Positions 1 through 9,100 of a DNA stretch of 64,000 bases are shown piece by piece. The notes beneath the pieces were generated by a model. The model made no database searches. It had not been told where the DNA came from and saw only the letters and a list, made by a program, of their open reading frames with translations. A program made the position numbers and the translations under genes. Numbering within the stretch: the first letter of the stretch is position 1; every line of letters begins with the position of its first letter. Origin of the DNA: Thermococcus sp. 21S7 (GTDB taxonomy: Archaea; Methanobacteriota_B; Thermococci; Thermococcales; Thermococcaceae); the NCBI RefSeq assembly GCF_012027615.1, contig NZ_SNUT01000001.1:1-64000 (forward strand), in the 5' to 3' direction.

Positions 1-37
1 CCAGTTACTGGTGGGGGGGTCCTGCTTAAAAAGGTTG

Positions 38-60
38 GGTCAAGAGGGAAAAAGAAAAAC
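38..60 (-). terminator. T-rich terminator after the M20 peptidase gene
   Basis: On the minus strand the bases just past the peptidase stop read as two T runs separated by a C and then a pyrimidine-rich stretch. This is the usual form of a Thermococcales intrinsic terminator, which needs no hairpin. Assigned by base composition only. Confidence 0.4.
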
Positions 61-1116
61 TCACCCGCCCTTCCCGTAAATCTCGTTCAGGGCCTTCAAA
101 AACTCGCTGGCAGTTACCACGTCTCTGACGTCGATGTGCTCGTTCTTGGTGTGCGATATGTCGAGGTTGCCCGGCCCGAAGACTATCGTCCTCGTTCCGT
201 TGTACATGAAGTTTATCGCATCGGTCCAGCTCCTCATTCCGCCGAACTCGTCTATGTCCGTGACTTCCATGGCCTTCTTCGCCAGCTGGACGATTTCCTC
301 ATCCGGCTCAAGCTCGTAGCCGTCCCATATCTCGGTGTACTCGTACTTCAGCGTGTACTCGTCGAATATGGGGTCGAGCAGGTCGAGTATGTCCTCGACT
401 TCCTGGTCGGGCAGGAGCCTCGCCTCAAGCCGGCCGCGGCAGAGGGCGGGGATGAGGTACACAGGGTTCTCGCAGACGAGCTCCTGGATGCCGATGTGGG
501 GGTCGAAGTACTTGCCTTTGGCCTTGAAGGGTTCGAGCTTCTTCATCTCCTCAAGCATCTTATATGTCTCCTCTATGGCGTTGATGCCGCTCTCGGGGCA
601 GGCACCGTGGGCTTCTTTGCCATCAACCTCGAAGTAGGCCTCGATGTTGCCGGCGTGGGCAACGTGGACTTCCAAGTCAGTCGGCTCCAGAACGACGGCC
701 ATCTTTGGTTTATACCGCTCCATGAAAAGGGCGCTTCCTCTCCCCCCATGTTCCTCGTCGCTGACGAAGACGATGCCGACGTTGAGGTCCTTTCCTTCCC
801 TGCGGAGGTTCTCAAGCATGAGAAGGATTGCCGCTGCGCCACCCTTGATGTCGCTCGCACCGGTTCCGTAGACGATGTTGCCCCTCACGAAGGGCTCCGC
901 GCGAATCGGTATCGTGTCGATGTGAACCTCGTAGAAGAGCTCCGCATCAGGGTTAACGACCAGGTCTATTATCTGTCCGTCGCTCTCGATGTGGACGTCG
1001 TAGTTCAGCTTGTGGAGGAACTCCATGATGTGGAGCATTATCCTGTCTTCCTCTCCTGAGGGGGAGGGTATCTTCAAAAGCTGAAGGAGTATCTCCTTCG
1101 CGCGCTCGGTTTTCAT
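61..1116 (-). CDS. M20-family metallopeptidase / deacylase
   Basis: This is a cytosolic zinc-dependent amidohydrolase of the M20 (ArgE/DapE/LysK) family, 351 residues. The family motifs are in order: HIDTIP near residue 66 (metal-binding His and Asp), GASDIKGG (bridging Asp), DEEHGGRGS (catalytic Glu pair), LEPTD, and a C-terminal HTKNEH with the last metal His. A dimerisation domain lies between LEPTD and the C-terminal part. The start is ATG at 1116, preceded by AGGTGA at a good distance; a GTG nine bases upstream overlaps that ribosome binding site. A TATA box lies about 35 bases upstream. Substrate is uncertain: relatives include acetylornithine and succinyl-diaminopimelate deacylases and the LysW-lysine/ornithine hydrolase LysK, and no lysW or lysX neighbour is visible to support the last. 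Confidence 0.85.
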   Translation of the reverse strand: MKTERAKEILLQLLKIPSPSGEEDRIMLHIMEFLHKLNYDVHIESDGQIIDLVVNPDAELFYEVHIDTIPIRAEPFVRGNIVYGTGASDIKGGAAAILLMLENLRREGKDLNVGIVFVSDEEHGGRGSALFMERYKPKMAVVLEPTDLEVHVAHAGNIEAYFEVDGKEAHGACPESGINAIEETYKMLEEMKKLEPFKAKGKYFDPHIGIQELVCENPVYLIPALCRGRLEARLLPDQEVEDILDLLDPIFDEYTLKYEYTEIWDGYELEPDEEIVQLAKKAMEVTDIDEFGGMRSWTDAINFMYNGTRTIVFGPGNLDISHTKNEHIDVRDVVTASEFLKALNEIYGKGG

Positions 1117-1146
1117 TTGGGTCACCTAATGGATGTTGGGGCGGGA

Positions 1147-1155
1147 GTTTATAAG
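1147..1155 (-). promoter_or_regulatory. TATA box for the M20 peptidase gene
   Basis: The minus strand reads CTTATAAAC, about 31-39 bases before the ATG at 1116, which is the expected archaeal TATA position for a transcript with a short leader. Confidence 0.5.
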
Positions 1156-1190
1156 TGCTCCCAAAGCATGACAACGCTCCGGGGATAAAA

Positions 1191-1200
1191 TCTTTTAATT
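1191..1200 (+). promoter_or_regulatory. TATA-like box for the pentapeptide-channel gene
   Basis: TCTTTTAATT lies 28-37 bases upstream of the ATG at 1228. There is no clear Shine-Dalgarno sequence between it and the start, so the message may be leaderless or nearly so. Confidence 0.4.
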
Positions 1201-1227
1201 CTAAAATCATAACTTTTACGAGTTGAG

Positions 1228-2610
1228 ATGGCTAAGTGTAAATTTAGACTTGAAGGTACAGACTGGGAGTGTCCACTGGATGCCATTCCGGGCGAGGACT
1301 ACTGCTACTGGCACCTTCCAAAAGATGGGAAGGAGCCCACGAGAGAGCAGTTGGAGGAACTAAAAGTTAACGGGATTTTTGGGGTTTATTTAAAGGAGGC
1401 AAACCTGCGAGTGGCAAATCTCCAGGAGACAAACCTATGGAATGGGAATCTCAGGGGGATATGCCTAGAAGGTGCTGATCTCAAGAATGCAGACTTGTAC
1501 AAGGCAGACCTCCACAGTGCGAACCTGCTGGGGGCAGATCTCCAGAATGCGTACCTGCTGGAGGTGGATCTCCGTAATGCAAACCTTTCTATGGCAAATC
1601 TTCAAAATACAAATCTTATGGGGGCACATATACAAAATGCAAATCTTTCCGTGGCAAATCTCCACAACACAGACTTGTATGGGGCGGACATCCAAAGAAC
1701 GAATCTATTCGGAGTCATGCTCACTTCCCAAACTTCCCTCCAATATGCAGACTTAAGATACGCAAACCTCTACCTCTCCTACGTTGACAGGACTCTGACC
1801 TTGAGAGACGCAGAAATATTTGACGAAAAATATCGAAAGGAGATAAACGAACTCGTTGCCGATTTTTCAAAGAAAAGGTCTGTGATTGATTTCGAAGAAC
1901 TTCAACAGGTTAATAAAGAACTTGCGCTCGACGCCTTCGACATCGGGGGTTGCTACGTACTCACGGGAATTCGGGTTATACCTTTTGATTCCAAGAAAGG
2001 CTTTCTGCTGAGTGAAAACAAAGATGATAAAATCCTGAAAATCGAAGGGAAACTAAGGAAGGTTTTCCAGGAAAAAGGAGATAAAATCCTCTATCTACCG
2101 GACAAAGAAACACTAAAAGACCTTTACGACGCCTCATACGAGGTCTACAACAAGCTCTACTACTTTTACATCCAGGCGGGCAAGCTTGAAGAGGCTCTAG
2201 AAATGCACTACCGGAGGAACGAAGTCCGGAGAAAGAAACGGCTCCTTGCAGGAGTTGGGAACAAAATACGGGCAGTTCTCTACGACTGGATCCTCATGAA
2301 GACCCTCACGGGCTACGGCGTTAAGGTTGAGAGACCCCTGATAGCGTCCTTAGCCACCATCGGGATTTTTACCCTGCTCTTCAAGCTCACGAACGGCATA
2401 GTGAAGGTGGTCGATGGAAAACCCATCAAACCGGGCTGGTTTGACTACCTCTACCACAGCGTGATAACCTTCACAAGCCTCGGCTACTCCAACATCCAGC
2501 CGAACCTGAACGGTCATCTGCCTCAGCTTCTGGTATCTGTGGAATCCTTCCTCGGCATTCTCATGATGTCTCTCTTCCTATACACAGTCACGTTTAGAAT
2601 ATCCAGGTAA
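1228..2610 (+). CDS. Pentapeptide-repeat protein fused to a two-TM ion channel
   Basis: 460 residues in three parts. Residues 1-30 hold C4, C15, C26 and H29, a likely small zinc knuckle seen at the front of some pentapeptide proteins. Residues about 50-185 are tandem A(D/N)Lxx pentapeptides, which in this family fold into a right-handed quadrilateral beta-helix. A mixed helical region (about 190-350) leads to two membrane helices, about 370-390 and 435-455, flanking a pore loop with selectivity-filter-like TSLGYS (residues 416-421), the layout of the Ion_trans_2 potassium-channel family. In canonical channels the filter reads TVGYG; here the last glycine is a serine. The likely role is a plasma-membrane cation channel with a cytosolic beta-helix sensor or scaffold, but ion selectivity is not shown. 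Pentapeptide codons are repetitive and the gene is somewhat AT-rich. It stands alone. Confidence 0.85.
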   Translation: MAKCKFRLEGTDWECPLDAIPGEDYCYWHLPKDGKEPTREQLEELKVNGIFGVYLKEANLRVANLQETNLWNGNLRGICLEGADLKNADLYKADLHSANLLGADLQNAYLLEVDLRNANLSMANLQNTNLMGAHIQNANLSVANLHNTDLYGADIQRTNLFGVMLTSQTSLQYADLRYANLYLSYVDRTLTLRDAEIFDEKYRKEINELVADFSKKRSVIDFEELQQVNKELALDAFDIGGCYVLTGIRVIPFDSKKGFLLSENKDDKILKIEGKLRKVFQEKGDKILYLPDKETLKDLYDASYEVYNKLYYFYIQAGKLEEALEMHYRRNEVRRKKRLLAGVGNKIRAVLYDWILMKTLTGYGVKVERPLIASLATIGIFTLLFKLTNGIVKVVDGKPIKPGWFDYLYHSVITFTSLGYSNIQPNLNGHLPQLLVSVESFLGILMMSLFLYTVTFRISR

Positions 2611-2705
2611 ATTCAGTGGAATTTCAACCTCGACCCCGTTTGACTTTTGTTCATTTGGCTAGAGCTGTTGCCCAAGTTGAGTGCAAGTGGAAAAAGAAAC
2701 CAGCC

Positions 2706-2719
2706 AATATCTTATAAAC
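2706..2719 (+). promoter_or_regulatory. TATA box before the metallo-beta-lactamase fold gene
   Basis: ATATCTTATAAACC is a good archaeal TATA element. Transcription would begin near 2735, leaving an untranslated leader of about 85 bases before the GTG start at 2823. Confidence 0.5.
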
Positions 2720-2757
2720 CTCCCCCGCGTAAGTCGATAGGGCGATGAAGAGTTTAA

Positions 2758-2789
2758 CCCCTCCCGACGGGTTATCCCGTATGAGGAGG
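2758..2789 (+). promoter_or_regulatory. Possible structured mRNA leader (hairpin)
   Basis: In the inferred leader of the next gene, ACGGG (2767-2771) can pair with CCCGT (2776-2780) across a TTAT loop. The flanking CCTC (2760-2763) can pair with GAGG (2783-2786). The element ends about 22 bases before the GGAGGTG ribosome binding site. It matches no riboswitch that I recognise, and could be a simple stability or translation-control stem. Confidence 0.3.
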
Positions 2790-2822
2790 CGGTCCCCCCT
2801 TGAGCCCCTTGGAGGTGAAAGC

Positions 2823-3542
2823 GTGAGGATAAGCTCCATCGAGGAGTTCCCAAGGGAGCTGGTGCCAGTTGAGATTCCTCCCCACACAACGATGCTGAGG
2901 GGCATAGGCTGGGACTCGAACGTCTACCTCGTGAGGGACGGGGGAGATGCCCTCGTAGTGGACACCGGCACCGGCGTTAACTGGCACGTCTACGCCGAGA
3001 TCTGGGAGAGGGAAGGCCTCCTCAAGGGCGTTGAGAGGGTCACGATATTCAACACCCACGAGCACTTCGACCACGTGGGCGGGAACATGGCCCTGGCGGA
3101 CTGGCTGAGGAGAAAAGGATTGACCGTCCTTTTCGCCGCCCACGAAACCACGGCGAAAACACTGGAGAATGGAGACGACTACGTGATTCTGGCCTATTCT
3201 TACGGGAGGAGGTTCGAACCGCAGAGGGTTGATCTCCACCTGGGGGAGGGCGATGCGCTCAAAGTCGGCTCGCTGGAGCTTGAGCTGATCCACACTCCCG
3301 GCCACACGGCTGGAAGTTCGTGTCTCTACCTGGACGATGGAGAGACGAGAATAATGTTTACGGGGGATACGGTCTTCAACGGCACGGTTGGCAGGACGGA
3401 TTTGCCGACCGGAGACGGATGGAAGCTCCAGGAAAGCCTTGAAAGGCTCAGGGATTACGACGTTGACTTCGGCCTTCCTGGACACGGCTGGGTCATAAAG
3501 GAGTGGAGAGAAAACATCGACGAAATCCTGGGGTGGCTCTGA
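2823..3542 (+). CDS. Metallo-beta-lactamase fold hydrolase
   Basis: A 239-residue single-domain MBL-fold protein. The signature HxHxDH is present as H79, H81, D83 and H84, followed by the expected HTPGHTAGS (third metal His), FTGDTVF (bridging Asp) and a late LPGHG. These residues bind two metal ions and activate water for hydrolysis. The class includes glyoxalase II-like thioesterases, lactonases and persulfide dioxygenases; nothing visible picks one. I chose the GTG at 2823 because GGAGGTG lies six bases before it; an in-frame ATG at 2745 would add 26 residues of low-complexity sequence and has no ribosome binding site. The stop overlaps the start of the next gene (TGATG), so the two are translationally coupled. 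Confidence 0.85.
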   Translation: MRISSIEEFPRELVPVEIPPHTTMLRGIGWDSNVYLVRDGGDALVVDTGTGVNWHVYAEIWEREGLLKGVERVTIFNTHEHFDHVGGNMALADWLRRKGLTVLFAAHETTAKTLENGDDYVILAYSYGRRFEPQRVDLHLGEGDALKVGSLELELIHTPGHTAGSSCLYLDDGETRIMFTGDTVFNGTVGRTDLPTGDGWKLQESLERLRDYDVDFGLPGHGWVIKEWRENIDEILGWL

Positions 3543-3787
3543 TGCGGAAGGGTTCCGTGAAGGAGGTCCTGGCGAAGCTCAAGTACGACCCCAGGGAGGA
3601 CGAGGAGGATTACTACGTCATCATAGAGCACCGCGGTGCCTACGGCGATGTCAAGAAAATCCCCGTTGGGATGATAGATCTTGGTCACGGCTACTTCTTC
3701 GTCGGGGACGCCCAGATACCGTACCACCGCATTCTGAAGGTCGTCAGAAAAGATGGGAAGGTAATATGGGAGACCAGAAAGCTCTGA
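3542..3787 (+). CDS. DUF504 / UPF0248 small protein
   Basis: An 81-residue basic/acidic protein that matches the archaeal UPF0248 (DUF504) family in length and in its sequence order: an N-terminal KGSVKEVLAKLKYDP, a central IIEHRGAYGD, then IPYHRILKV near the end. The family is widespread in Euryarchaea; its biochemical role is unknown to me, with RNA-related roles only suspected from its gene neighbourhoods. The ATG at 3542 overlaps the TGA of the hydrolase gene. It ends one base before the stop of the convergent ferritin-like gene. Confidence 0.75.
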   Translation: MRKGSVKEVLAKLKYDPREDEEDYYVIIEHRGAYGDVKKIPVGMIDLGHGYFFVGDAQIPYHRILKVVRKDGKVIWETRKL

Positions 3788-4762
3788 TCAGGAGACCTCC
3801 CTGAGCTCCGAGGTGAGGAGCGCCCACTCACGGGAGCTGAACGCGTCTTTAACTGCCGTGGCCAGGATGTAGCCGTCGTAGAGAAGCGCGCAGTCCTTGA
3901 GGTAAAGCACGACGTCCATCATGCTCTTGAAGCCGAGTTCAAGGGCGAAGTAGCTGAGGTTCTGAAGGAAAACCGCACCCTTTCCGCCGCTTTCAGATGT
4001 CTTGCCCAGAAATCTGCAGAACTTTCTCTTAAGCAGTGGAATCTCGTCGGGATGTATTGAACCATCGACCTCGGTTCTGGTTATCCACACCACGCTGATC
4101 TTGGCGCCCTCCAGCATTTCGAGGAATTTCTCGGGCTTTTCCCGTATGGCCACGGACAGCTCGACGCCGCTCTCCAGGAGGTCTATGAAAAAATACTTTG
4201 CCTTCAGCTCATCGGTGAAGATGTATCCTCCAGGTTCGAGCTTTTCGGGGGTTATCTCCTTCTCCTTAAGGGCGATAATGAGCTCGTACATTTTCCTGAG
4301 TGAATTGTAGTGATCCTCCTCCATCGCGGCCAGGTTGAGCGCGAACGCCCTCGTGTCTTCATCCTTGGCAACCCTTGCCAGGAGTTCGTAGGTTTTCTTG
4401 GCGAACAGCTCGCTTTCCATACAGTATTCAAGGGCAGAGACGTAGTCGTCGACGCTCTCAAACTCGGGGTAGAAGGGGGCCACCTCCACGGGAGGAGCCT
4501 CAACCTTCATCGGTTCCTCGCCGGGGTACATCTTCTTGAAGAGTCCGTACAGCCAGTCGTGGTGTCCCTTGCTTTCCTCGCTCATCTTGATAAACAGCGC
4601 CTTGATGCTGGCCCTCTTGGCCTTCTCAGCAAGTTTGGCGTAGTACTTCGCCTCCTCTTCCTCGTTAAAGATGGCGTAGCTCAAAAGTTCCTTCGGAGGC
4701 TTATCCTTAAGCGCCTCCACTATCTCGTCCATACCGACGGTGGAATCCTCCTCGTTTTCCAT
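3788..4762 (-). CDS. Ferritin-like (rubrerythrin-type) protein fused to DUF835
   Basis: 324 residues. Residues about 25-170 form a ferritin-like four-helix region with two Glu/ExxH pairs (MSEESKGHH and MEEDHYNSL), the ligands of a di-iron site in rubrerythrins. These proteins reduce peroxide or store and sense iron and oxygen. Residues about 180-320 match the archaeal DUF835 domain: an opening GYIFTDELKAKY, a VVWITRTE strand, and a conserved-looking LYLKDCALLYDG near the end. DUF835 is common in Thermococcales regulatory proteins and resembles a degenerate KaiC/RecA fold. No rubredoxin-type iron site is present, so this is not a classical rubrerythrin. The combination suggests an oxygen or redox sensor, which is inference. 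The start has GGAGGG about nine bases upstream. It is divergent from the TatD gene. Confidence 0.75.
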   Translation of the reverse strand: MENEEDSTVGMDEIVEALKDKPPKELLSYAIFNEEEEAKYYAKLAEKAKRASIKALFIKMSEESKGHHDWLYGLFKKMYPGEEPMKVEAPPVEVAPFYPEFESVDDYVSALEYCMESELFAKKTYELLARVAKDEDTRAFALNLAAMEEDHYNSLRKMYELIIALKEKEITPEKLEPGGYIFTDELKAKYFFIDLLESGVELSVAIREKPEKFLEMLEGAKISVVWITRTEVDGSIHPDEIPLLKRKFCRFLGKTSESGGKGAVFLQNLSYFALELGFKSMMDVVLYLKDCALLYDGYILATAVKDAFSSREWALLTSELREVS

Positions 4763-4834
4763 GGCACTTTGCCCTCCGGTGAGTAACCACTAAACAACGG
4801 AAAAGCTTTTCTATTCATCTAGGAATCGAGAAAC

Positions 4835-5593
4835 ATGCTCGATGCCCACGCCCATTTCGAGTTTTACAAAAAGGACACACATCGCATAGTAGAAGAGTGT
4901 AGGGGAGAGCTGAGGGCCGTCGTGGACTCTATAACAGAGTACAGAAAAGCCCACGTCTGGAAGAGCTGGGAGATGCTGAAGCCGTACTTTGGCTTCATTT
5001 TCCCCACCCTCGGATACCACCCGAACGAAGCGAGGCGGGGCAACTGGGAGAAGGTGAAACGGGTCGAGGAGTTCATCCTGGCACACAGGGACGAGATAGT
5101 GGCGGTGGGGGAAATAGGGCTCGACTACCACTACGCGGAAAACGAGGCTCAACGGGAGAACCAGAGGGCGATATTCAAACACTTCCTTGAGCTGGCCCTC
5201 GAACTGGGGCTTCCCGTGGTGATACACGCCCGCGAGGCCGAAAGGGAGGCCTTTGAGATGGTTCAGCGCGCGGGCGTTAGGGCGTACTTCCACTCCTTTG
5301 CGGGGAGCGTCGAGCTGGCCAGGGAGATAGCAGAAAACGGGCACCCCATAGGGATAAACACGGGGATAGTTTTCATCCCGGAGGTAATGGCGGCCGCGGA
5401 AGCGATTGAAGTCGAAAACATGCTGGTGGAAACGGACGCGCCCTACATGAGCCCTGTGAAGGGACAGAGGAACACTCCACGCAACGTCCGCGTTGCCATC
5501 GATGAGGTGGCAAAGCTTAAGGGCTTGGAGTTCGAGGAAGTCGAGAGGGCAACCGAGGGGAACGCCGTGAGGTTCTTTGGTCTGAAGCTTTAG
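4835..5593 (+). CDS. TatD-family metal-dependent hydrolase
   Basis: 252 residues, full length for TatD-like amidohydrolases. Visible metal ligands are DAHAHF at residues 3-8 (HxH), GEIGLDYHY (Glu), VIHARE (His), FHSFAG (His) and VETDAPYM (Asp). Bacterial TatD relatives are 3'-5' DNA/RNA exonucleases or D-aminoacyl-tRNA deacylases, and archaeal members are usually predicted DNases. Cytosolic. The likely promoter is the AAAAGCTTTTC stretch just upstream. The next small gene begins 11 bases after the stop, so the two form an operon. Confidence 0.8.
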   Translation: MLDAHAHFEFYKKDTHRIVEECRGELRAVVDSITEYRKAHVWKSWEMLKPYFGFIFPTLGYHPNEARRGNWEKVKRVEEFILAHRDEIVAVGEIGLDYHYAENEAQRENQRAIFKHFLELALELGLPVVIHAREAEREAFEMVQRAGVRAYFHSFAGSVELAREIAENGHPIGINTGIVFIPEVMAAAEAIEVENMLVETDAPYMSPVKGQRNTPRNVRVAIDEVAKLKGLEFEEVERATEGNAVRFFGLKL

Positions 5594-5604
5594 GGGGTGT
5601 TGAC

Positions 5605-5901
5605 GTGGACGTTCCCGAGATAGTGGAATTGAAGGAGCTGTGCAGGAGGCTCGGCGAAACGGACCTCGTTAATAGGATAGACTCATTCGTGGCACTCAAC
5701 GAGGGGCTTGAGAGCAAGAAGGGGAAGGAGTTCATAGATGTCTCCATCCTCGGCTTCGCGGAGGGCGTTCTCGTTAGCCTAGCGAGGAGATATCCAAACG
5801 ACGAAAGGGTGAGAAGCCTCCTTGAAAATGTCAGCAGAAAAAGGGCGGAGCTGGACGCCACATTTAGAAAACCGAAGCCACCGATTTTTGAAGGAACGTA
5901 A
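5605..5901 (+). CDS. Small conserved hypothetical protein
   Basis: A 98-residue, largely helical soluble protein starting with GTG at 5605, preceded by TAGGGGGTG at the end of the TatD gene. It has an acidic first half and a basic, proline-containing tail (FRKPKPP). It has no cysteines, no membrane segment and no motif that I recognise. Its position directly after the TatD-like nuclease gene suggests co-transcription and perhaps a shared role; that is inference only. Confidence 0.6.
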   Translation: MDVPEIVELKELCRRLGETDLVNRIDSFVALNEGLESKKGKEFIDVSILGFAEGVLVSLARRYPNDERVRSLLENVSRKRAELDATFRKPKPPIFEGT

Positions 5902-5981
5902 CTGGGTCAAAATACACATTACTGGCCAGTACTGGGGAGAAAACGCCTATTGTAGCTTTTTTAACATTTTAGGGATTTACC

Positions 5982-6000
5982 AAAAGCTTATTATACTTTG
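5982..6000 (+). promoter_or_regulatory. Putative promoter of the giant surface-protein gene
   Basis: The gap 5902-6128 holds no convincing gene. AAAAGCTTATTATACTTTG at 5982-6000 is the best TATA-like element and would give a leader of about 100 bases before the ATG at 6129. The leader ends in an ideal GGAGGTG ribosome binding site at 6116-6122. A T-rich stretch near 5955-5970 may terminate the preceding operon. Confidence 0.35.
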
Positions 6001-6128
6001 AAAGCGTAGTTAGAGGCATGATACCGTAATGTAAGGAGAGCCTCGACTGCGGGCTCAAATATCCCCTATTTTAAATAACTTAATCACCCCGTCGCAGCCC
6101 CGGCTCTTCTTATTTGGAGGTGCAGGAG

Positions 6129-9100
6129 ATGAAAAAGGGTACCCTCTTCCTAATCTACCTTTTAATTAGCTCTTACTTAAACGTGGGTTTCGTCGGCGTT
6201 TCTCATGTTGTCCAGGCTCAAGGGACGTACGTTTTTCAGGACGACTTCAACGATAACAGCCTCGATACGAGTAAATGGACGGAAGATGTTGTGGGGAGCG
6301 GAAACAGCTACACGGAGACAAACGGGGAGGCCCAGTTTGTCACCTTTGGACATCAGGGATTCGAAAACGGCCACGCATTTTTGCGGAGCTCGGTTTTTTC
6401 TGTGAGCAACTGGAGCAGCGTCACGTTTTCCGGGAGCTGGAAGTTCACCGATCCGGGAACGGCCGAGATGTGGTTCAGAATCTACGATGCCGACTCCGGA
6501 AAATATATCGGCGTGCGCTACATCAGCTGGCCGTCCGATAAGGTAACCTACGATAGGCCGGAAGGATCGATAACCGAGTACAGAACCATTCCCAGAGAGT
6601 ACGTGGCCTTCAGGGTGGTTCTCTATAAAGACCGCTTTGAGTACTGGGAAGGAGGAAACCTGGTAAAAACCATACCAACGGCAGGGATGGGGAACACCAC
6701 GAGCTTCCAGCTCGTCATAGGCGGCTGGGACTACTCGTCCCGTTACTCCCATATGTACTTTGACAACATAACCGCAGAATACGAGAGCGCGGCCCCACCA
6801 GGGGAGGGCATTGAAGTAACCATCATCTCGCCGGAGGAAAAGGTATACGACACCGCAACGATAGACCTGAACGTTACGGCCAACAAGCCGGTTGACGAGT
6901 GGCGATACTCCCTCAACGGCGGGAAGAACGTCACATTCGAGCCGAACACCACGATAACCGCCCAAAACGGAGAGAACCTCCTCGCGGTGTACGCCCTCGC
7001 CGGCGACGAGACAGGGATGGCCCGGGTGAACTTCTATGTGAACGCGAGTGAGAAAGACAAGACGCCGCCCGGGACCGTTAAAAACCTGGCCCACGAAGTT
7101 GGCTCGAACTACATCCACTGGACCTGGGACAACCCGGAGGACGAGGACTTCGAAACGGCGCTGATTTACGTGGACGGAAAATTCGAGGACGAGACGGACG
7201 AGGGCGAGTGGTGGCTCGACGAGCTTTCGCCAGGCGAAACTCACACGATTGGAATCCTCACGAGGGATTACTCAGGGAACGTTAACACCACGTGGGTAAA
7301 CGACACCGCAACGACGCTCACCCCCGCCGAAACGGTTTACGTAAACGAGAGCGGCTGGTGGTATGAGGACGGAAAACTCAACCCCAGTGAGACGCCGCTC
7401 CAGGACGGAATAGAGAACGCGGTCGAAGGTGGAACCGTCGTAGTCCTCGCGGGAACGTATCCTGAGAGCGCGGAGATAGACAAACCCCTCACCGTGGAAA
7501 CGAGCGAGAACGCCCGCGTCAGCGGCGACGGCTCCGAGTGGGCGAACGGAAGGAAGCCCATCTTCTACGTGGACTCCGACAACGTTACGCTGAGGGGATT
7601 CGTCATAGCCTCGTCGGTCTCGAACATCGGGGTCTTGGTGGACGGCGTCGAGAACTGTACCGTTGAAAACAACACGATTACGATAACCGAAACCGAGGAT
7701 AGCGAGCGCTACGGAATCTATCTCAGCTACGGCGGAAGCAACGTTGTGGGTAACAACGACGTGAGCGTTTCGGGCTTCCAGGGTGTCGGGATTTACGTCT
7801 ACGAGGAAGAGGGAGAAAGCTACGTCCACAACAACACCGTTGAGGTTATAGGGGACAGCGCCGACGGAATAGAGGTCTTCTACACCTCGGCACGGGTTTA
7901 CGATAACACCGTCTCGATAGACGGGGTAAGCGAGAACGCTGGTTATGCCCTCTACCTCTACCTCGCGGGGGATTCATTTGTGGACAACAACGAACTGACG
8001 ACCAACCTCTCCGAGACGAACGCCTGGGCAATAGCCGTCATCGGGGAGTTCAGGGGCTCGCTGAGCGGGAATCTGATAAACGGAATCCAGACCGAGATAG
8101 TCTGTCCCGAAAACTGTCTTGTGAGGGGCGTTTCTCCGGGGAACCGGCCGGCACCGCAGGAGGGCTACGGCGACGTTGGGGAGTACCTTGAGATAGACGC
8201 GGACAGCTGGCTCCATCTGGGGCTTTATTACGACGATTCGTCTCTTGATGGCCTCGTGGAGGACAGCCTTCAGATATGGCGCTTCAGCGAGGACTGGACG
8301 CTCGATGGAACGAGCGGGCACCACTTGGACACGAACAAGAACTTCGTCGAGGCCAACCTGACGCAGTTCAGCGTCTTCGCGCCGCTCGCTCAGGAGGAGA
8401 ACGACGTCACCCCGCCGGTTCTCACATTCGTTGAGCCAACGCCAAAGGACGGCTCCCTGATCAAGGACTCCAGAGTGGTGATAAACGTCACCTCGAACGA
8501 GAACCTTTCCATGGCGACCCTTGAGTTCGACGGGGCAAACCACACGATGCTCGGCTCGGGGAAGAACTGGCACTACCAGATGGACGTTGCGGATGGTGTT
8601 CACGCCTTCAAGGTTTACGGCCAAGACCTGGCAGGGAACAACGGAACGAGCGAGAGTAGGGGCTTTGAAGTTGACACGAAGGCCCCGGAGTATTCAAACG
8701 TCGGTCAGGATGCGGAAGGCCTCACGCCGGGCGGAGAGGTTCACGTTCACGCCTTCTGGAGCGACCCCCATCTGGGCTCGGCGAGGCTCGGGACAAACGC
8801 CACCAACGGCGCGGCCTGGGAGTGGGTAGACGAGACCTTCTTTGAGGGAAGCGAGGGCTGGAGCAACTTCACGATTTCAACGGATGGTCTTGAGCCGGGC
8901 CTCTACTGCTGGGAAATAGCCGGCGCGGACCGCCTCGGCCATGAAAACACAACGCCAATGGAGTGCTTTACCGTTTACGCGCCTCCGGAAATAGTCTCGT
9001 ACTCTCCCGAGAGCCCAGTCGAGAGCCACGTCGGCGATACCGTCGAATTCTCGGTAACCGCTGACCAGACCGTAAACGTCACCTGGTACCTCGACGGGGG

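Noticed and set aside
136-1059. Long open frame opposite the M20 peptidase
   Set aside because: It is the complement of a strongly conserved gene with the same GC-rich codon pattern, and it has no ribosome binding site or family motif.
2740-2800. A fluoride-type riboswitch (GGCGATG start)
   Set aside because: The first bases match, but the paired stem and pseudoknot expected for that class do not form.
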